From the NCBI RefSeq assembly GCF_002090155.1, contig NZ_BBRM01000002.1, positions 868,001-932,000 on the forward strand: a stretch of DNA of 64,000 bases, written 5' to 3'. Below the pieces are notes generated by a model. It saw nothing but the letters and a program-made list of their open reading frames with translations, was not told where the DNA came from and did no database searches. The DNA is from Demequina sp. NBRC 110056 (GTDB taxonomy: Bacteria > Actinomycetota > Actinomycetes > Actinomycetales > Demequinaceae). The first letter of the stretch is position 1, and every line of letters starts with the position of its first letter. Positions 55,828-64,000 of this stretch are shown here, piece by piece. The translations under genes were made by a program, and so were the position numbers.

Positions 55828-56291
55828 AGGTAGGCGCCCTCGGCATCGTCGGCGCCGCCGGGCCGCGAGAACCGATCGCGGCCGATGGCCCGCAGGGCGG
55901 CGACCATCCACTCGCAGATCATCTCGTCGAAGTCGCCCTGCACGCCGGAGAACGCGACGATGAGCCCCTCACGGTTGATCGCGCCCGGGTACTTGATGTC
56001 GCCGGCGCGGTACAGGTGCGGGAAGTCCTGGCGGACGCGCGAGCTGTCCAGCCCGGTCCGGATCGTCACCTTGACCTTGCCCTCGACGTTGGTGAGGAAT
56101 GCGGAGTCGGGCTCTCCGACGTGAGCCACGAACACGGGGTTGTCGACCTCGGGCTCGGCCGGGTCGAGCACGATGATCGTGCCCCGCAGGCCGTTGGTGA
56201 GGCCATCGGCGTAGGCCTTCTCGATGGCGGGCAGGATCATCGACCACGCGATCTCGCAGGTCTCCTCGGTCACGCCTGGGAACACGGTCAC
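55824..56291 (-). CDS. Hypothetical protein upstream of YbaK gene
   Basis: A 155-residue soluble protein: TVFPGVTEETCEIAWSMILPAIEKAYADGLTNGLRGTIIVLDP, then KVKVTIRTGLDSSRVRQDFPHLYRAGDIKYPGAINREGLIVAFSG. GTG at 56291 is chosen for the AAAGGAGA ribosome site. No family recognised. A perfect copy of the dispersed 20-bp motif lies just upstream (56317-56336). Confidence 0.75.
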   Translation of the reverse strand: MTVFPGVTEETCEIAWSMILPAIEKAYADGLTNGLRGTIIVLDPAEPEVDNPVFVAHVGEPDSAFLTNVEGKVKVTIRTGLDSSRVRQDFPHLYRAGDIKYPGAINREGLIVAFSGVQGDFDEMICEWMVAALRAIGRDRFSRPGGADDAEGAYL

Positions 56292-56316
56292 GTCGTCTCC
56301 TTTGATGGGGTTTGTC

Positions 56317-56336
56317 AGCGCCGATGCGCGCGCTGG
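56317..56336 (+). repeat. Perfect dispersed-motif copy
   Basis: AGCGCCGATGCGCGCGCTGG, identical to 15655-15674 and to the reverse complement of 13891-13910, in the leader region of the gene at 55824-56291. Confidence 0.8.
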
Positions 56337-56470
56337 CTTCCCCGTCACGCTAGCCGATCCGCGGGGTCGGGCGGGTCGTGAGAGTTGTCATCGGCAGTCG
56401 GACGCGAACGCCCTGCGGAGCACCCACGCGAGGACTAGCTTGCGCTCCGGAGCCGCCGAGCTCGCGGGAG

Positions 56471-56911
56471 TCAGCGCGCGGCGCTGATGGCGTCGGGCAG
56501 TCCGGGCAGGATGCCCATCTGCACCGCGGGGCTCGGCCCCACGGTCCCGAAGGTGAAGTCGACGCCCATGTGCGGCGCGACCGCCCCGGTGTACCAGCCG
56601 GTGAAGACCTCGGTCGCGAGCGGCACGATCCCCTGGGTGATGAGCATGTACCCGGCGACGATCAGCGCGGCGGCGATCGCCAGCCGGACGATGCCAGAGA
56701 ACGCGATGATCCCGGTCCGCACATAGCTCTTGACGCGCTCGCGGGCGATCCGGTCACCGACGGGCGATGCCGTGGCCGGGCGCGGCCGAGGCCGCAAGAA
56801 GCCGACACGGGTCTCACGCTCGGACGCGATGACCGACTTGGGCAGGCGCGACAGTGCGCGCTCCTTCGCCGGCGGTCGTAGCGTCACCACTGAGGGGTGG
56901 GCGACTGTCAC
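56471..56911 (-). CDS. Single-pass membrane protein, unknown function
   Basis: A 146-residue protein: a basic cytoplasmic N-terminus of about 65 residues, one helix (LAIAAALIVAGYMLITQGIV) and an exported tail ending PGLPDAISAAR. GTG at 56911 follows GGAGGAA. Family not recognised. It is convergent-free and stands alone between the YbaK unit and small membrane proteins. Confidence 0.7.
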   Translation of the reverse strand: MTVAHPSVVTLRPPAKERALSRLPKSVIASERETRVGFLRPRPRPATASPVGDRIARERVKSYVRTGIIAFSGIVRLAIAAALIVAGYMLITQGIVPLATEVFTGWYTGAVAPHMGVDFTFGTVGPSPAVQMGILPGLPDAISAAR

Positions 56912-57124
56912 GATTCCTCCAGGGACTTATGGATTTGGCGTGCCATCTACTGTCTGAACCTACCCCGTACCCAGGACATTCCGCCTGGCGAGAAACCGAA
57001 CCGTTATGTACAGATTGCCCGGTTCACGCGTCCGGGTGTGTCGGACATCGATTCGACACCCAGCCGCCATCGGTCCGCCACGCCGGCGCCGACGCAAATG
57101 CTGTCCAGCGGCATCACACACTGT

Positions 57125-57153
57125 CTGACATTCGGACGAGTGCGGGCTACCTT
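57125..57153 (+). promoter_or_regulatory. Promoter CTGACA-N17-TACCTT
   Basis: CTGACA (57125-57130) and TACCTT (57148-57153) are separated by exactly 17 bases, and TACCTT is six bases before the ATG at 57160: the clearest complete leaderless promoter in the window. Confidence 0.7.
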
Positions 57154-57159
57154 GGCACC

Positions 57160-57342
57160 ATGAGCGCGGCCACGCAGATCCCGGCGAACTACGACATGTG
57201 GTGGACCATCCTGATGGTCGCGTTCGCCGGCGGCATCGTCGTCTCGCTCGTGGTGCTCATCAAGCAGTACCTGCGCATGCGGGACCGCGAGCGCGAGGAG
57301 AAGCGTCGCCGAAACGGTGAACCCCCTGCTCCAGGCGCCTAG
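57160..57342 (+). CDS. 60-residue membrane protein
   Basis: One helix (MWWTILMVAFAGGIVVSLVVLI) followed by a charged cytoplasmic tail (KQYLRMRDREREEKRRRNGE). Leaderless start with a good promoter. Function unknown. Confidence 0.7.
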   Translation: MSAATQIPANYDMWWTILMVAFAGGIVVSLVVLIKQYLRMRDREREEKRRRNGEPPAPGA

Positions 57343-57371
57343 ACCTCTTCCCAGATCGCGCCGAGCGGGTC

Positions 57372-57377
57372 TACATT
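57372..57377 (+). promoter_or_regulatory. -10 hexamer TACATT, leaderless 57384 gene
   Basis: TACATT is six bases before the ATG at 57384. Confidence 0.5.
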
Positions 57378-57383
57378 CAGCGC

Positions 57384-57749
57384 ATGGATCTTGCGAGGGC
57401 GCAGAAGCTGCGCGACACCGTGAACGTCAAGGCGTGGGTCACGGTCTGGGTCATCGCTTCGTGCATCGCCACGGGCATCGTGTTCGGCAACGTCTTCGTG
57501 CCGTGGGATCCGAGCATCCACGAATACGCAAGCTTCAGCGTGGGTGCGATGTTCGGCGGGTTCGCCGTCGGGCTCATCGCCTGCATCCCGCTCGTCGTGA
57601 TCGTGTCCTTGCTGGACCGCCAGCTCCAGCTCCAGTACGAGATCCACGTCGCGCCTCTCACCAGCGCCACGCCTGCCGGCCCCGCAGTGCCGACCCCGGA
57701 GTCCTCGGCCGCGCCCGACGCCGACGAACCGGAAGCTGCCCAGCACTAA
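57384..57749 (+). CDS. Two-helix membrane protein, unknown function
   Basis: A 121-residue protein with two hydrophobic segments (AWVTVWVIASCIATGIVFG, FGGFAVGLIACIPLVVIVSLL) and a Pro/Ala-rich C-terminus. Leaderless start. It may form a unit with the 60-residue gene 41 bp upstream. Confidence 0.7.
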   Translation: MDLARAQKLRDTVNVKAWVTVWVIASCIATGIVFGNVFVPWDPSIHEYASFSVGAMFGGFAVGLIACIPLVVIVSLLDRQLQLQYEIHVAPLTSATPAGPAVPTPESSAAPDADEPEAAQH

Positions 57750-57790
57750 CAGAGTGGTCCGAGCGCGGCACGACGGTGCATTCGCCACCC

Positions 57791-57834
57791 CAGTGGCGGC
57801 CTGCGCGGAGCACACAGTGACGGCCTGCGCGGAG
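57791..57834. repeat. Two 20-bp direct repeats
   Basis: CAGTGGCGGCCTGCGCGGAG (57791-57810) and CAGTGACGGCCTGCGCGGAG (57815-57834) differ at one base and lie 24 bp apart in a non-coding spacer. Confidence 0.75.
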
Positions 57835-57896
57835 GAATGCCGCCCCGGCTACCCCAGCGCTCGTCGAGAGCTCGAAGCAGCGCGAGACCGACCCTC

Positions 57897-59228
57897 CTAG
57901 CTCTCCCCCGGCTCGAGCTCGGCGAACTTCGCGGCCATGGTCGGGTTGCCGCGCGTGAGCTTCTTGATGGTGAGGTCGTCGGCCTTGTCGTTGGCCAGGC
58001 GCAGGTTGTTCGCGGACTTGTGCAGCGCCTGCTTGGTCTTCTCGAGGTCCTTGATGGCCTCGTCGATGCGCTTCACGGCCTCCTCGAACCCGTCCGAGGC
58101 GAGGCGCCAGTTGCGGCCGAACGCCTGCTTGAAGGTGTCGAGCTCCGACTCGAAGTTGGTGATGTCGATGTTCTGCGCCCGCACGAGCGCGAGCTCCTGC
58201 TTGTACTGCAGGGAGTTCTGGGCGGCGTTGCGCAGCAGCGTGATGATCGGGATGAAGAACTGGGGCCGCACCACGTACATCTTGGGATAGCGGTGCGAGA
58301 CGTCGACGATGCCCGAGTTGTACAGCTCGCTGTCCGGCTCGAGCAGCGTCACGAGGACCGCGTATTCGCAGCCCTTCTCGTTGCGGTCCTTGTCGAGCTC
58401 CTTGAAGAAGTCCTCGTTCTTGTGCTTGGTCGCGGTGGTGTCAGACTCGTTCTTCATCTCGAACATGATCGAGACGACCTCGGTGCCCTCGGGGTCCAGG
58501 TCGCGGAAGATGTAGTCGCCCTTCGAACCGGTCGACGCGTCGTTGTCCTTCTCGAAGTAGGCGCTCTGGAACGCGGTCGCGCGCAGGCGGTTGAACTCGT
58601 ACTCGCAGTGCTGCTCAAGCGTCTCGCCGACCATCTTGGTCGACAGCCGAGCCTTCATGTCCCGCAGCCGCTCGATCGCGTCATCGCGGTCCTTGATCTG
58701 GATCTCACGCGAGGCGAGCTCGGCCGCGTGCTTCTCCTTGAGGGCGGTCTCGGCGTGGGACTTCTCAAGCGCGGCGCGCTCGAGGTCGCTCTGGAGCTTC
58801 TGGATCTGCGAGGCCTGCGCGGCGGCGGCCTTCTGGAGCTCGCTCGCCATCTTGGTCTCGGCGAGCTCGGCGGCCGATGCGCTCGCCGCCTTCGCCTGCT
58901 CCAGCTGGCTGTGGAGGGCGTCCCGCTCCTTCTCGATGGCCTTGAGCGCGTCCGCGACCGCGAGCTGCTGCTGGGTGCCGGTCGCGTCGAGCTTGGCCTT
59001 GAGGTCCTGGATCTCGGCGTCCTTGGCGGCCGCGGTCTTCTGCGAGTCGGCGGCGGCCTGCGACTTGGCGAGGTCGACGGCGGCCTTCTTGTCCGCGTCG
59101 GCGAGGTGCAGCCGCTTCTCGAGCTCGGCGTCGAACTCTCGGGTGCGCACCTGGCTCACGATGTCCGCGTAGCCGGCCTCGTCGACCTTGAACGCCTTGC
59201 CGCAGTGCGGGCAGGTGATCTCATGCAT
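57897..59228 (-). CDS. DUF2130 family protein
   Basis: A 443-residue protein. It begins with a zinc-ribbon-like [18 protein letters not shown], continues through about 190 residues of Ala/Lys/Glu coiled coil ([19 protein letters not shown]...) and ends in the DUF2130 domain ([92 protein letters not shown]). That domain resembles a restriction-endonuclease-like fold, but activity is unproven. Its start overlaps the HNH gene stop by eight bases. Confidence 0.92.
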   Translation of the reverse strand: MHEITCPHCGKAFKVDEAGYADIVSQVRTREFDAELEKRLHLADADKKAAVDLAKSQAAADSQKTAAAKDAEIQDLKAKLDATGTQQQLAVADALKAIEKERDALHSQLEQAKAASASAAELAETKMASELQKAAAAQASQIQKLQSDLERAALEKSHAETALKEKHAAELASREIQIKDRDDAIERLRDMKARLSTKMVGETLEQHCEYEFNRLRATAFQSAYFEKDNDASTGSKGDYIFRDLDPEGTEVVSIMFEMKNESDTTATKHKNEDFFKELDKDRNEKGCEYAVLVTLLEPDSELYNSGIVDVSHRYPKMYVVRPQFFIPIITLLRNAAQNSLQYKQELALVRAQNIDITNFESELDTFKQAFGRNWRLASDGFEEAVKRIDEAIKDLEKTKQALHKSANNLRLANDKADDLTIKKLTRGNPTMAAKFAELEPGES

Positions 59229-61014
59229 CGATGGTCCTCCTCGTTGCCTGCGAGTGTAGGTGCGCTGGACCGTCCCGCCGTTTCGCAGCCCGCCCCGGTG
59301 CGCGTTCGCAGGTCCCGGAGCCGCCCGACCTTAGCGCCTCCTCGAGCCACCGCTCCAGCTCCGACTGCACGAGCTCCTCGAGCTCGCGCTCGATCGATCC
59401 CGGCGCGGGCTCGTCGTCGAGGTCCGCCGGAACCGACACGCACACCTGCCTCGACTCCAACCCACAGTTCTTCGTGACCTCGCCGTTGTCATCGAGCAGA
59501 GCCGGATCATCGAGCAGCAATGCCTCCGAAGCACCGCCAGGATCCGGATCAGACTCCGGCTCCAACGGATACGCGTCAAACAGCCGTCGCCCACCGGGAC
59601 GCCGTCGTCTTTCCGGATCGACCTCGGCCGGCGGCGTGAACCACACCTCTTCCGGCGTCGCGTCGATCTTCCAGCCCGCCCGATGCAGATCGTGGTGGCA
59701 TCGCACGCAGAGCAGGACCCCGTTCGAGAGGTCGGTCGGACCGCCTCGGGACCAGTGAACGATGTGATGAGCGTCGCACCAGCTCGGCGGCGCTCCGCAC
59801 ATCGCGCATCCTCCGTCGCGCTCGACGAGCGCAAGCTTCTGCGGACGAGTGAAGTATTGCGTGCGACGGCCCTGGTCGAGCACCACCGACTTCCCGTCCA
59901 TGACCTGCGGGATGATCCCGGCTGCGGCGGCCATCCGGCGCAGCGTTCCGGCATCGACGCTGGCAGACAGCCCGTCGATCGAGGCTCCCGCGAGGCCCTC
60001 GCGCAGGTCCTTGACGTCGGTGCGGAGCACCAGCGTCGCGCCGGAGCGCGGCAGCACCTCGACGTCGCACCCGGCGACGTGACGCGCGAAGTCGCCGAGC
60101 GCATCGGCCCTCACCTGCTCGGGCGTGCGCTCGTCGATGACGACCGACTCGCCCGCCTTGGCTGCGTCCTGCATGCGCTTGCGCAGGCGGAAGTTCTGGT
60201 TGACCATCGCGTGCAGCAGGCTCACAAGCGGCACGCCGTTCTCGGGGTCCAGCCGGCCGTTGATGGTGATCATCCCGTCGGCCGCCTCGCCGATCCGCAG
60301 GTAGCGCCGCTCCCGACGCTCCTGTGCGAGCTGCTCGCGGTGCTCGCGGTCGAGCCGCTCCTCGGTGCGCGTGATCAGCCCGGCGAGCTTCTCGAGGCGC
60401 ATGTACCGCGCGGAGAACACGAGGTCCTTCTCGGCCACGGCCATCGCCGCGTCACCGATCCGCTTGCCGACGCGCGTGAGCATCCGCGTGATCATCGTCG
60501 ACGCCTCGGTGCTCAGCTCGCCCGCCTTCACTGCGGCGGCGACCACCGGGAACACCGGCCGCGCCTCGGCCGCGGGAGGCGCCGCATTGGGAGACTCAGC
60601 CTCGCCCCTCGGCTCGGACGCGCCCAACTCGGCCTTCTCGGCATCCCGCAGCATCTCGCCGAGCTCAATCAATCGCCCGGCCTCGGCGTTGGATCCGCCG
60701 GTCTGGGCGGACACCAAGCCGCGCTCGTCGCCCTTGCCACGCTTGCGCGCGAGCCCGACCGAGCGCGACTTCGCCCGGGACCGCGCGGCCTGCTCGGCGG
60801 CGACGACGCCCATCATCCGGTCCGCATCCTTGCGGACTGCCGCCACCGCGGCTCCGAGCGCCACCAGGTCATCATCGGAGAGCCCGCTCACCCCGGCATG
60901 CGTGAGCTCCTTGCGCTCGACCAGCGCCGCCCTCGCCCGAGCATCCCAGTCCCCCGGCGCAGGAGCGCCCGCATCGCCACCGGCGATGTCGAGGAGAGTG
61001 GGCGTCTGGGTCAT
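59221..61014 (-). CDS. DUF222/13E12-repeat HNH endonuclease
   Basis: A 597-residue protein of the actinobacterial 13E12 repeat family. The DUF222 region ([46 protein letters not shown]) precedes an HNH nuclease with two CxxC pairs: [42 protein letters not shown]. The C-terminal 110 residues are low complexity. The family is multicopy and probably mobile, though function is unknown. ATG at 61014. Confidence 0.93.
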   Translation of the reverse strand: MTQTPTLLDIAGGDAGAPAPGDWDARARAALVERKELTHAGVSGLSDDDLVALGAAVAAVRKDADRMMGVVAAEQAARSRAKSRSVGLARKRGKGDERGLVSAQTGGSNAEAGRLIELGEMLRDAEKAELGASEPRGEAESPNAAPPAAEARPVFPVVAAAVKAGELSTEASTMITRMLTRVGKRIGDAAMAVAEKDLVFSARYMRLEKLAGLITRTEERLDREHREQLAQERRERRYLRIGEAADGMITINGRLDPENGVPLVSLLHAMVNQNFRLRKRMQDAAKAGESVVIDERTPEQVRADALGDFARHVAGCDVEVLPRSGATLVLRTDVKDLREGLAGASIDGLSASVDAGTLRRMAAAAGIIPQVMDGKSVVLDQGRRTQYFTRPQKLALVERDGGCAMCGAPPSWCDAHHIVHWSRGGPTDLSNGVLLCVRCHHDLHRAGWKIDATPEEVWFTPPAEVDPERRRRPGGRRLFDAYPLEPESDPDPGGASEALLLDDPALLDDNGEVTKNCGLESRQVCVSVPADLDDEPAPGSIERELEELVQSELERWLEEALRSGGSGTCERAPGRAAKRRDGPAHLHSQATRRTIDA

Positions 61015-61091
61015 GGATCCATCACACCACCGGGGTCTGACATCGCCGACGAGACCGCCGACTTATCCACAGCACAACCCGAGACAGCGCC

Positions 61092-61577
61092 TCAGCCCAC
61101 CTCGCCGAACGGGTACCGCACCTCCACGAACGGCCACTCCGCCGCCAGCCACGCCGGCACGAACTCCGTCACCCGCGCACCCAACCCAGCGGGCGCATCG
61201 GCCCCCACCCAGAAGGAGACGTCGGCGACCGGCCCAGCGAGCGCATCGGCCCCACCGAAGCCCTCAAGAGGGTCGATGTACACGCACCCATACAGAGCGT
61301 CCTCGGAAGCAGGCAGGATCGCGTAGTTGAAGGACTCGTGCGTGACCATTTCGCGGGCATGACGCTCAAGATCAGACCGGTCGGCCTCGGCGCTCATATC
61401 GGCGGGCGGCCAGCCCCACGCGGCGCCGTACTTGGCCCACAGCATCGGCTGGTTGCCCATGACGGCGGGCATGTCGATGGCGAGGTCGTCGGCGCTGATG
61501 GGGCGCAGGTGGACGCCGTCACTCAGCGGAATGTGCAGCGGGTGGTCGAAGTCGGCGGGCAGCCACGCAGTGGTCAC
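61092..61577 (-). CDS. GNAT-type N-acetyltransferase-like protein
   Basis: A 161-residue protein with an acetyltransferase-like layout: GVHLRPISADDLAIDMPAV, ESFNYAILPASEDALYGCVYIDPLEGFG, VADVSFWVGADAP and VRYPFGEVG. The acetyl-CoA R/Q-x-x-G-x-G/A loop is not seen clearly, so the enzyme may be degenerate. Two in-frame dispersed-motif copies encode GGADALAG and GADAPAG in loops. GTG at 61577 has TAGATT six bases upstream. Confidence 0.72.
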   Translation of the reverse strand: MTTAWLPADFDHPLHIPLSDGVHLRPISADDLAIDMPAVMGNQPMLWAKYGAAWGWPPADMSAEADRSDLERHAREMVTHESFNYAILPASEDALYGCVYIDPLEGFGGADALAGPVADVSFWVGADAPAGLGARVTEFVPAWLAAEWPFVEVRYPFGEVG

Positions 61578-61583
61578 GAGGCG

Positions 61584-61589
61584 AATCTA
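61584..61589 (-). promoter_or_regulatory. -10 hexamer TAGATT, leaderless GNAT gene
   Basis: TAGATT on the minus strand is six bases before the GTG at 61577. Confidence 0.55.
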
Positions 61590-61614
61590 GCCCCGCCGGA
61601 CCCCACAGCGACAG

Positions 61615-61632
61615 AGGGCCGATGCGCGCGCA
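61615..61632 (+). repeat. Dispersed-motif copy
   Basis: AGGGCCGATGCGCGCGCA in the spacer between the GNAT and MFS genes. Confidence 0.7.
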
Positions 61633-61681
61633 CCTTTCGTACCCACCTCACCAGCACTCGCGCCACCAGGACACATCGGGC

Positions 61682-62983
61682 CTACGCGCGCTCGGCCTCC
61701 GGCAGCGACCGCCCGACAAGGGCGCCCGCGACGCCGAGCGCTGCGAGCAGCAGCAGCGCGTACCCCGAGCCCCAGGCGGCCAGCGCCGCCGTCACCGCGC
61801 CCACCGCGAGCAGGAGCACCCCCATGAGCGTGTTAGCGACGGCGACGTACTGCGTGCGCTGGTCGCCCTCGGCGATGTCGACCACGTAGGTCTTGCGTGC
61901 GAGCCGCGCGCCGACATGAGCGAGCGCCAACAACAGGTAGGTCGCGGCGGCGAGCCACGCGGCGTCCTCCAGCGCGGGCACCCGCGCGAGGGCGAGGAAC
62001 GCGACGATCACCGCCGACGCCGCGAGCGACGCCCCGATCATCAGCCGCCGCGACGAGCGGTCGGCGAGGCGACCGAAGAGCGGCCCGCCCACCACGCCGG
62101 CCACGCCCTGCGCGATGATGAACAGGCCGAGCGAGGACAAGCTGCCCTCCCCCTGCGCGGTGCCGAACGTCACCACGAACGGCGGGCTGAGCGCCGAGAC
62201 GAGCAGCAGCGCCCGCGCGGTGACGAACCGGCGGAAGACCGCATCGTCCCGCCACAGGTCGCGAGCCTGCACCACCCACCCGGGGCCGTCCTCGGCCTCG
62301 GGCTCGATGTCTTCGGCGGGCTCGCGGATGGCCGCGTACACGAACGCCGCCACCGCCCACGCCAGCGCCGCACCGCCGAGCAGCGCGGCGAGCACGCCCA
62401 CACCCGCGGTGTCGCCGCCCCACACGCGCAGTGCGAGCCCGAGCGTCAACGCCACCACCGCCGAGGCGACCGTCGTCACGCCCTTGATCTGCCCGCGCAC
62501 GCCCTTGGGAACGGTGCGGCCCAGCACGTCCTTGCTCGCGATCGACGACAGCGACCGTGCGAGCGCGAACACCGCAAGCGCCACCAGCACGCCCACGCCC
62601 GCGACCACTCCCTCCGCGGTCGCGGCCACCAAAGCCAACCCGGCCGTCGCCGCCGCCTGCCCCGCCGCACCCGCGACCCACACCCACTTGCGCACCCGCT
62701 GGCGCCGCACCCGCGGCGCCCACGCGGCCTGCGGCAGCATCGACCCGGACTCGCGGATGGGCACCAGGAACGCGACGAACGCGCTCGGGGCGCCGAGCGC
62801 GCTCAGGAGCCACGGCAGCACCGTCTTCGCGTTCACGATCTGATCGCCGGTGGACTGCAGCGCCTGCGCGACCATCTGCCGCACGGCGTTGCCGGCGACG
62901 TGCGGCCGCGCCTGCTCGCTCAGGCTGTCGAGGTCGGCGTCATCGTCGCTGATGAGCCGGTTGAAGATGCGTTGGGAGGGCAC
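61682..62983 (-). CDS. MFS transporter
   Basis: A 433-residue, 12-helix major facilitator. A cytoplasmic N-terminus of about 55 residues is followed by helices beginning VLPWLLSALGAPSAFVAFLVPIRESGS; loop 2-3 has RVRRQRVRKWVWV, and the second half starts VTARALLLVSALSPPFVV. Substrate unknown. GTG at 62983 has CAGGAT six bases upstream. Confidence 0.88.
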   Translation of the reverse strand: MPSQRIFNRLISDDDADLDSLSEQARPHVAGNAVRQMVAQALQSTGDQIVNAKTVLPWLLSALGAPSAFVAFLVPIRESGSMLPQAAWAPRVRRQRVRKWVWVAGAAGQAAATAGLALVAATAEGVVAGVGVLVALAVFALARSLSSIASKDVLGRTVPKGVRGQIKGVTTVASAVVALTLGLALRVWGGDTAGVGVLAALLGGAALAWAVAAFVYAAIREPAEDIEPEAEDGPGWVVQARDLWRDDAVFRRFVTARALLLVSALSPPFVVTFGTAQGEGSLSSLGLFIIAQGVAGVVGGPLFGRLADRSSRRLMIGASLAASAVIVAFLALARVPALEDAAWLAAATYLLLALAHVGARLARKTYVVDIAEGDQRTQYVAVANTLMGVLLLAVGAVTAALAAWGSGYALLLLAALGVAGALVGRSLPEAERA

Positions 62984-62989
62984 GGAGTC

Positions 62990-62995
62990 ATCCTG
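62990..62995 (-). promoter_or_regulatory. -10-like CAGGAT, leaderless MFS gene
   Basis: CAGGAT on the minus strand is six bases before the GTG at 62983. Confidence 0.4.
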
Positions 62996-63025
62996 ACAGG
63001 AACGGCGGGCACCTCAGGACTGCAG

Positions 63026-63044
63026 AGCGCCGATGCGCGCGCAG
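63026..63044 (+). repeat. Dispersed-motif copy
   Basis: AGCGCCGATGCGCGCGCAG in the short gap between the MFS and EcsC-like genes. Confidence 0.7.
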
Positions 63045-63075
63045 CCTCAGTACTCACCTCACCCGACAGCTCGGT

Positions 63076-64000
63076 TCAGTCGGACGACTCGGCGGCCTCG
63101 CCGTCACCATCGACCTCGGAGTCGCTCCGCGCACCGCCGCGAACGCGCCGACCCCACCCGGTCGCCGTCGACGCCACCTTGCCCCACACGCCCTCGCCGA
63201 AGTCCTTCACCGACACCGACGCCGACCGCATCGCCACGGCAGCCCGCGTGGTGACGGGCGCATCGTCCCCCTCGTCGCCACTCAACTCAAGCCACGACGG
63301 CCACTCCTCCACCGGCGGCGAGAACCCCTCGCGGCACGACTTCACGACGGACGACCCGAAGTAGTAGCTGGTCGCGCCGCCCGCGACCGCGCCAATGACC
63401 GGTATCGCCTTGGAGCCGATCCGCACGCCGCCCATCACGGCGCCCTGCGCGATGGCGTTCTTGGCGAGCACCACGCTGACGGGCACGAGCGCCGAGTCCG
63501 GCAGCTGTTGCGCGAGGAGGTCGCCCCACTGGGGGCTCGCGACGCCGGCGACCTTGCCGGCGGTGGCGCGAGCGGTGGACACAGTCGCGCCGGCGGGCAG
63601 GGCGGACAGGACGAGCTCAGTCACGCGGCTCTTGCGCTTCTCACCGAGCATCGCGCCCAGCACCACGGCCTTGGCGCGCTCGGGGTCCTCGATGGGGATG
63701 CCGCGCAGCTCGGCCATGCACAGGGCGAACAGCGCGGTGGTCTCGTAGAAGAACAGGAGGTCGGCGACGCCGAGCCCGATCGCGACCGGCACGCCCACCG
63801 CCGGGATCGCGGCCGAGGCACCCACCGCCGCGCTGGCCGACGTGGTGGTCGCGACGTACTGCCGCTCGATGATCCGCATCACCTCGGCGGGGCTGGCGTC
63901 CGGCTTCCGCCGCCGCACCTCCTTGATGTAGGCGGTGACGGCGGGCCGCTGCACGGCGATGGCCTTGAACACGCGCTCCTGGAAGTCGTCGGGGAGGGCG
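63076..64000 (-). CDS. EcsC-like protein, 5' end beyond window
   Basis: A protein of at least 308 residues; the frame is open through base 64000, so the true start lies outside (a GTG at 63972 is inside ALPDDFQERVFKAIAVQ and unlikely). Core features are VGASAAIPAVGVPVAIGLGVADLLFFYETTALF and a second amphipathic region IGSKAIPVIGAVAGGATSYYFG, both typical of the EcsC family, and a charged, disordered C-terminus (VDGDGEAAESSD). Function unknown. Confidence 0.75.
   Translation of the reverse strand, partial: ALPDDFQERVFKAIAVQRPAVTAYIKEVRRRKPDASPAEVMRIIERQYVATTTSASAAVGASAAIPAVGVPVAIGLGVADLLFFYETTALFALCMAELRGIPIEDPERAKAVVLGAMLGEKRKSRVTELVLSALPAGATVSTARATAGKVAGVASPQWGDLLAQQLPDSALVPVSVVLAKNAIAQGAVMGGVRIGSKAIPVIGAVAGGATSYYFGSSVVKSCREGFSPPVEEWPSWLELSGDEGDDAPVTTRAAVAMRSASVSVKDFGEGVWGKVASTATGWGRRVRGGARSDSEVDGDGEAAESSD

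Noticed and set aside
59221..61014. Prophage or integron because of the HNH gene
   Set aside because: No integrase, capsid or attachment sites nearby; 13E12 proteins occur as isolated chromosomal repeats.

Overview
The window is very G+C-rich and densely coded, with GTG starts common and several conserved actinobacterial gene orders: rpsP-khpA / rimM-trmD-rplS-lepB-rnhB-DUF2469, amtB-glnK-glnD beside ffh, smc-ftsY, and folC-DUF4233-ndk. Together with a T-box leader on ileS, a SigK/RskA pair, a 13E12/DUF222 HNH endonuclease and GlnR-type nitrogen boxes, this points to a chromosome segment of an Actinomycete, most likely order Micrococcales (Cellulomonas/Demequina-like). I cannot fix the genus from the sequence alone. 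No rRNA, tRNA, CRISPR array, prophage or insertion sequence was found.

Layout. 1-3.6 kb: two DHA2-type MFS exporters with a TetR repressor and a double palindromic operator. 3.6-8.9 kb: translation and secretion block (DUF2469, RNase HII, signal peptidase I, L19, TrmD, RimM, KH protein, S16), interrupted by an oppositely oriented small membrane protein. 9-12.6 kb: a lipoprotein, then a ferric-reductase / FMN-binding / ApbE operon that reads as an extracytoplasmic flavinylation electron-transfer system. 12.7-19.3 kb: amidohydrolase, Ffh and the nitrogen operon amtB-glnK-glnD behind a tandem GlnR box. 19.3-26.4 kb: FtsY, a triple-repeat membrane protein and SMC. 26.4-33.4 kb: membrane proteins, NDK, APT and two diverged folC genes flanking a cyclase-family gene. 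33.6-37.1 kb: IleRS with its T-box. 37.1-46.6 kb: DUF885 peptidase, an ECF-sigma/anti-sigma/lipoprotein operon, VOC protein, sugar-dehydrogenase-like lipoprotein, MFS, DUF1304 and a helix-turn-helix regulator. 46.7-49.8 kb: methyltransferase-like, acyltransferase and patatin genes. 50.3-54.4 kb: a DipZ - acidic Met-rich lipoproteins - SigK - RskA cluster. 54.5-64 kb: hydrolase, YbaK deacylase, DUF2130, HNH endonuclease, GNAT, MFS and an EcsC-like partial gene.

The signals I find most worth following are four. (i) A dispersed motif, consensus AGNGCCGATGCGCNCGCTGG, occurs both between genes and inside genes in different reading frames. (ii) Many starts carry a -10-like hexamer exactly 6-7 nt upstream and no ribosome binding site, which suggests widespread leaderless transcription. 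(iii) The SigK/RskA/DipZ cluster carries two short lipoproteins made almost only of Met, Asp and Glu where other actinobacteria usually have fasciclin-domain proteins. (iv) A pair of 97-bp palindromic elements shares end sequences. Gene starts were chosen from ribosome binding sites, leaderless -10 spacing and family alignment from memory; no database search was possible.
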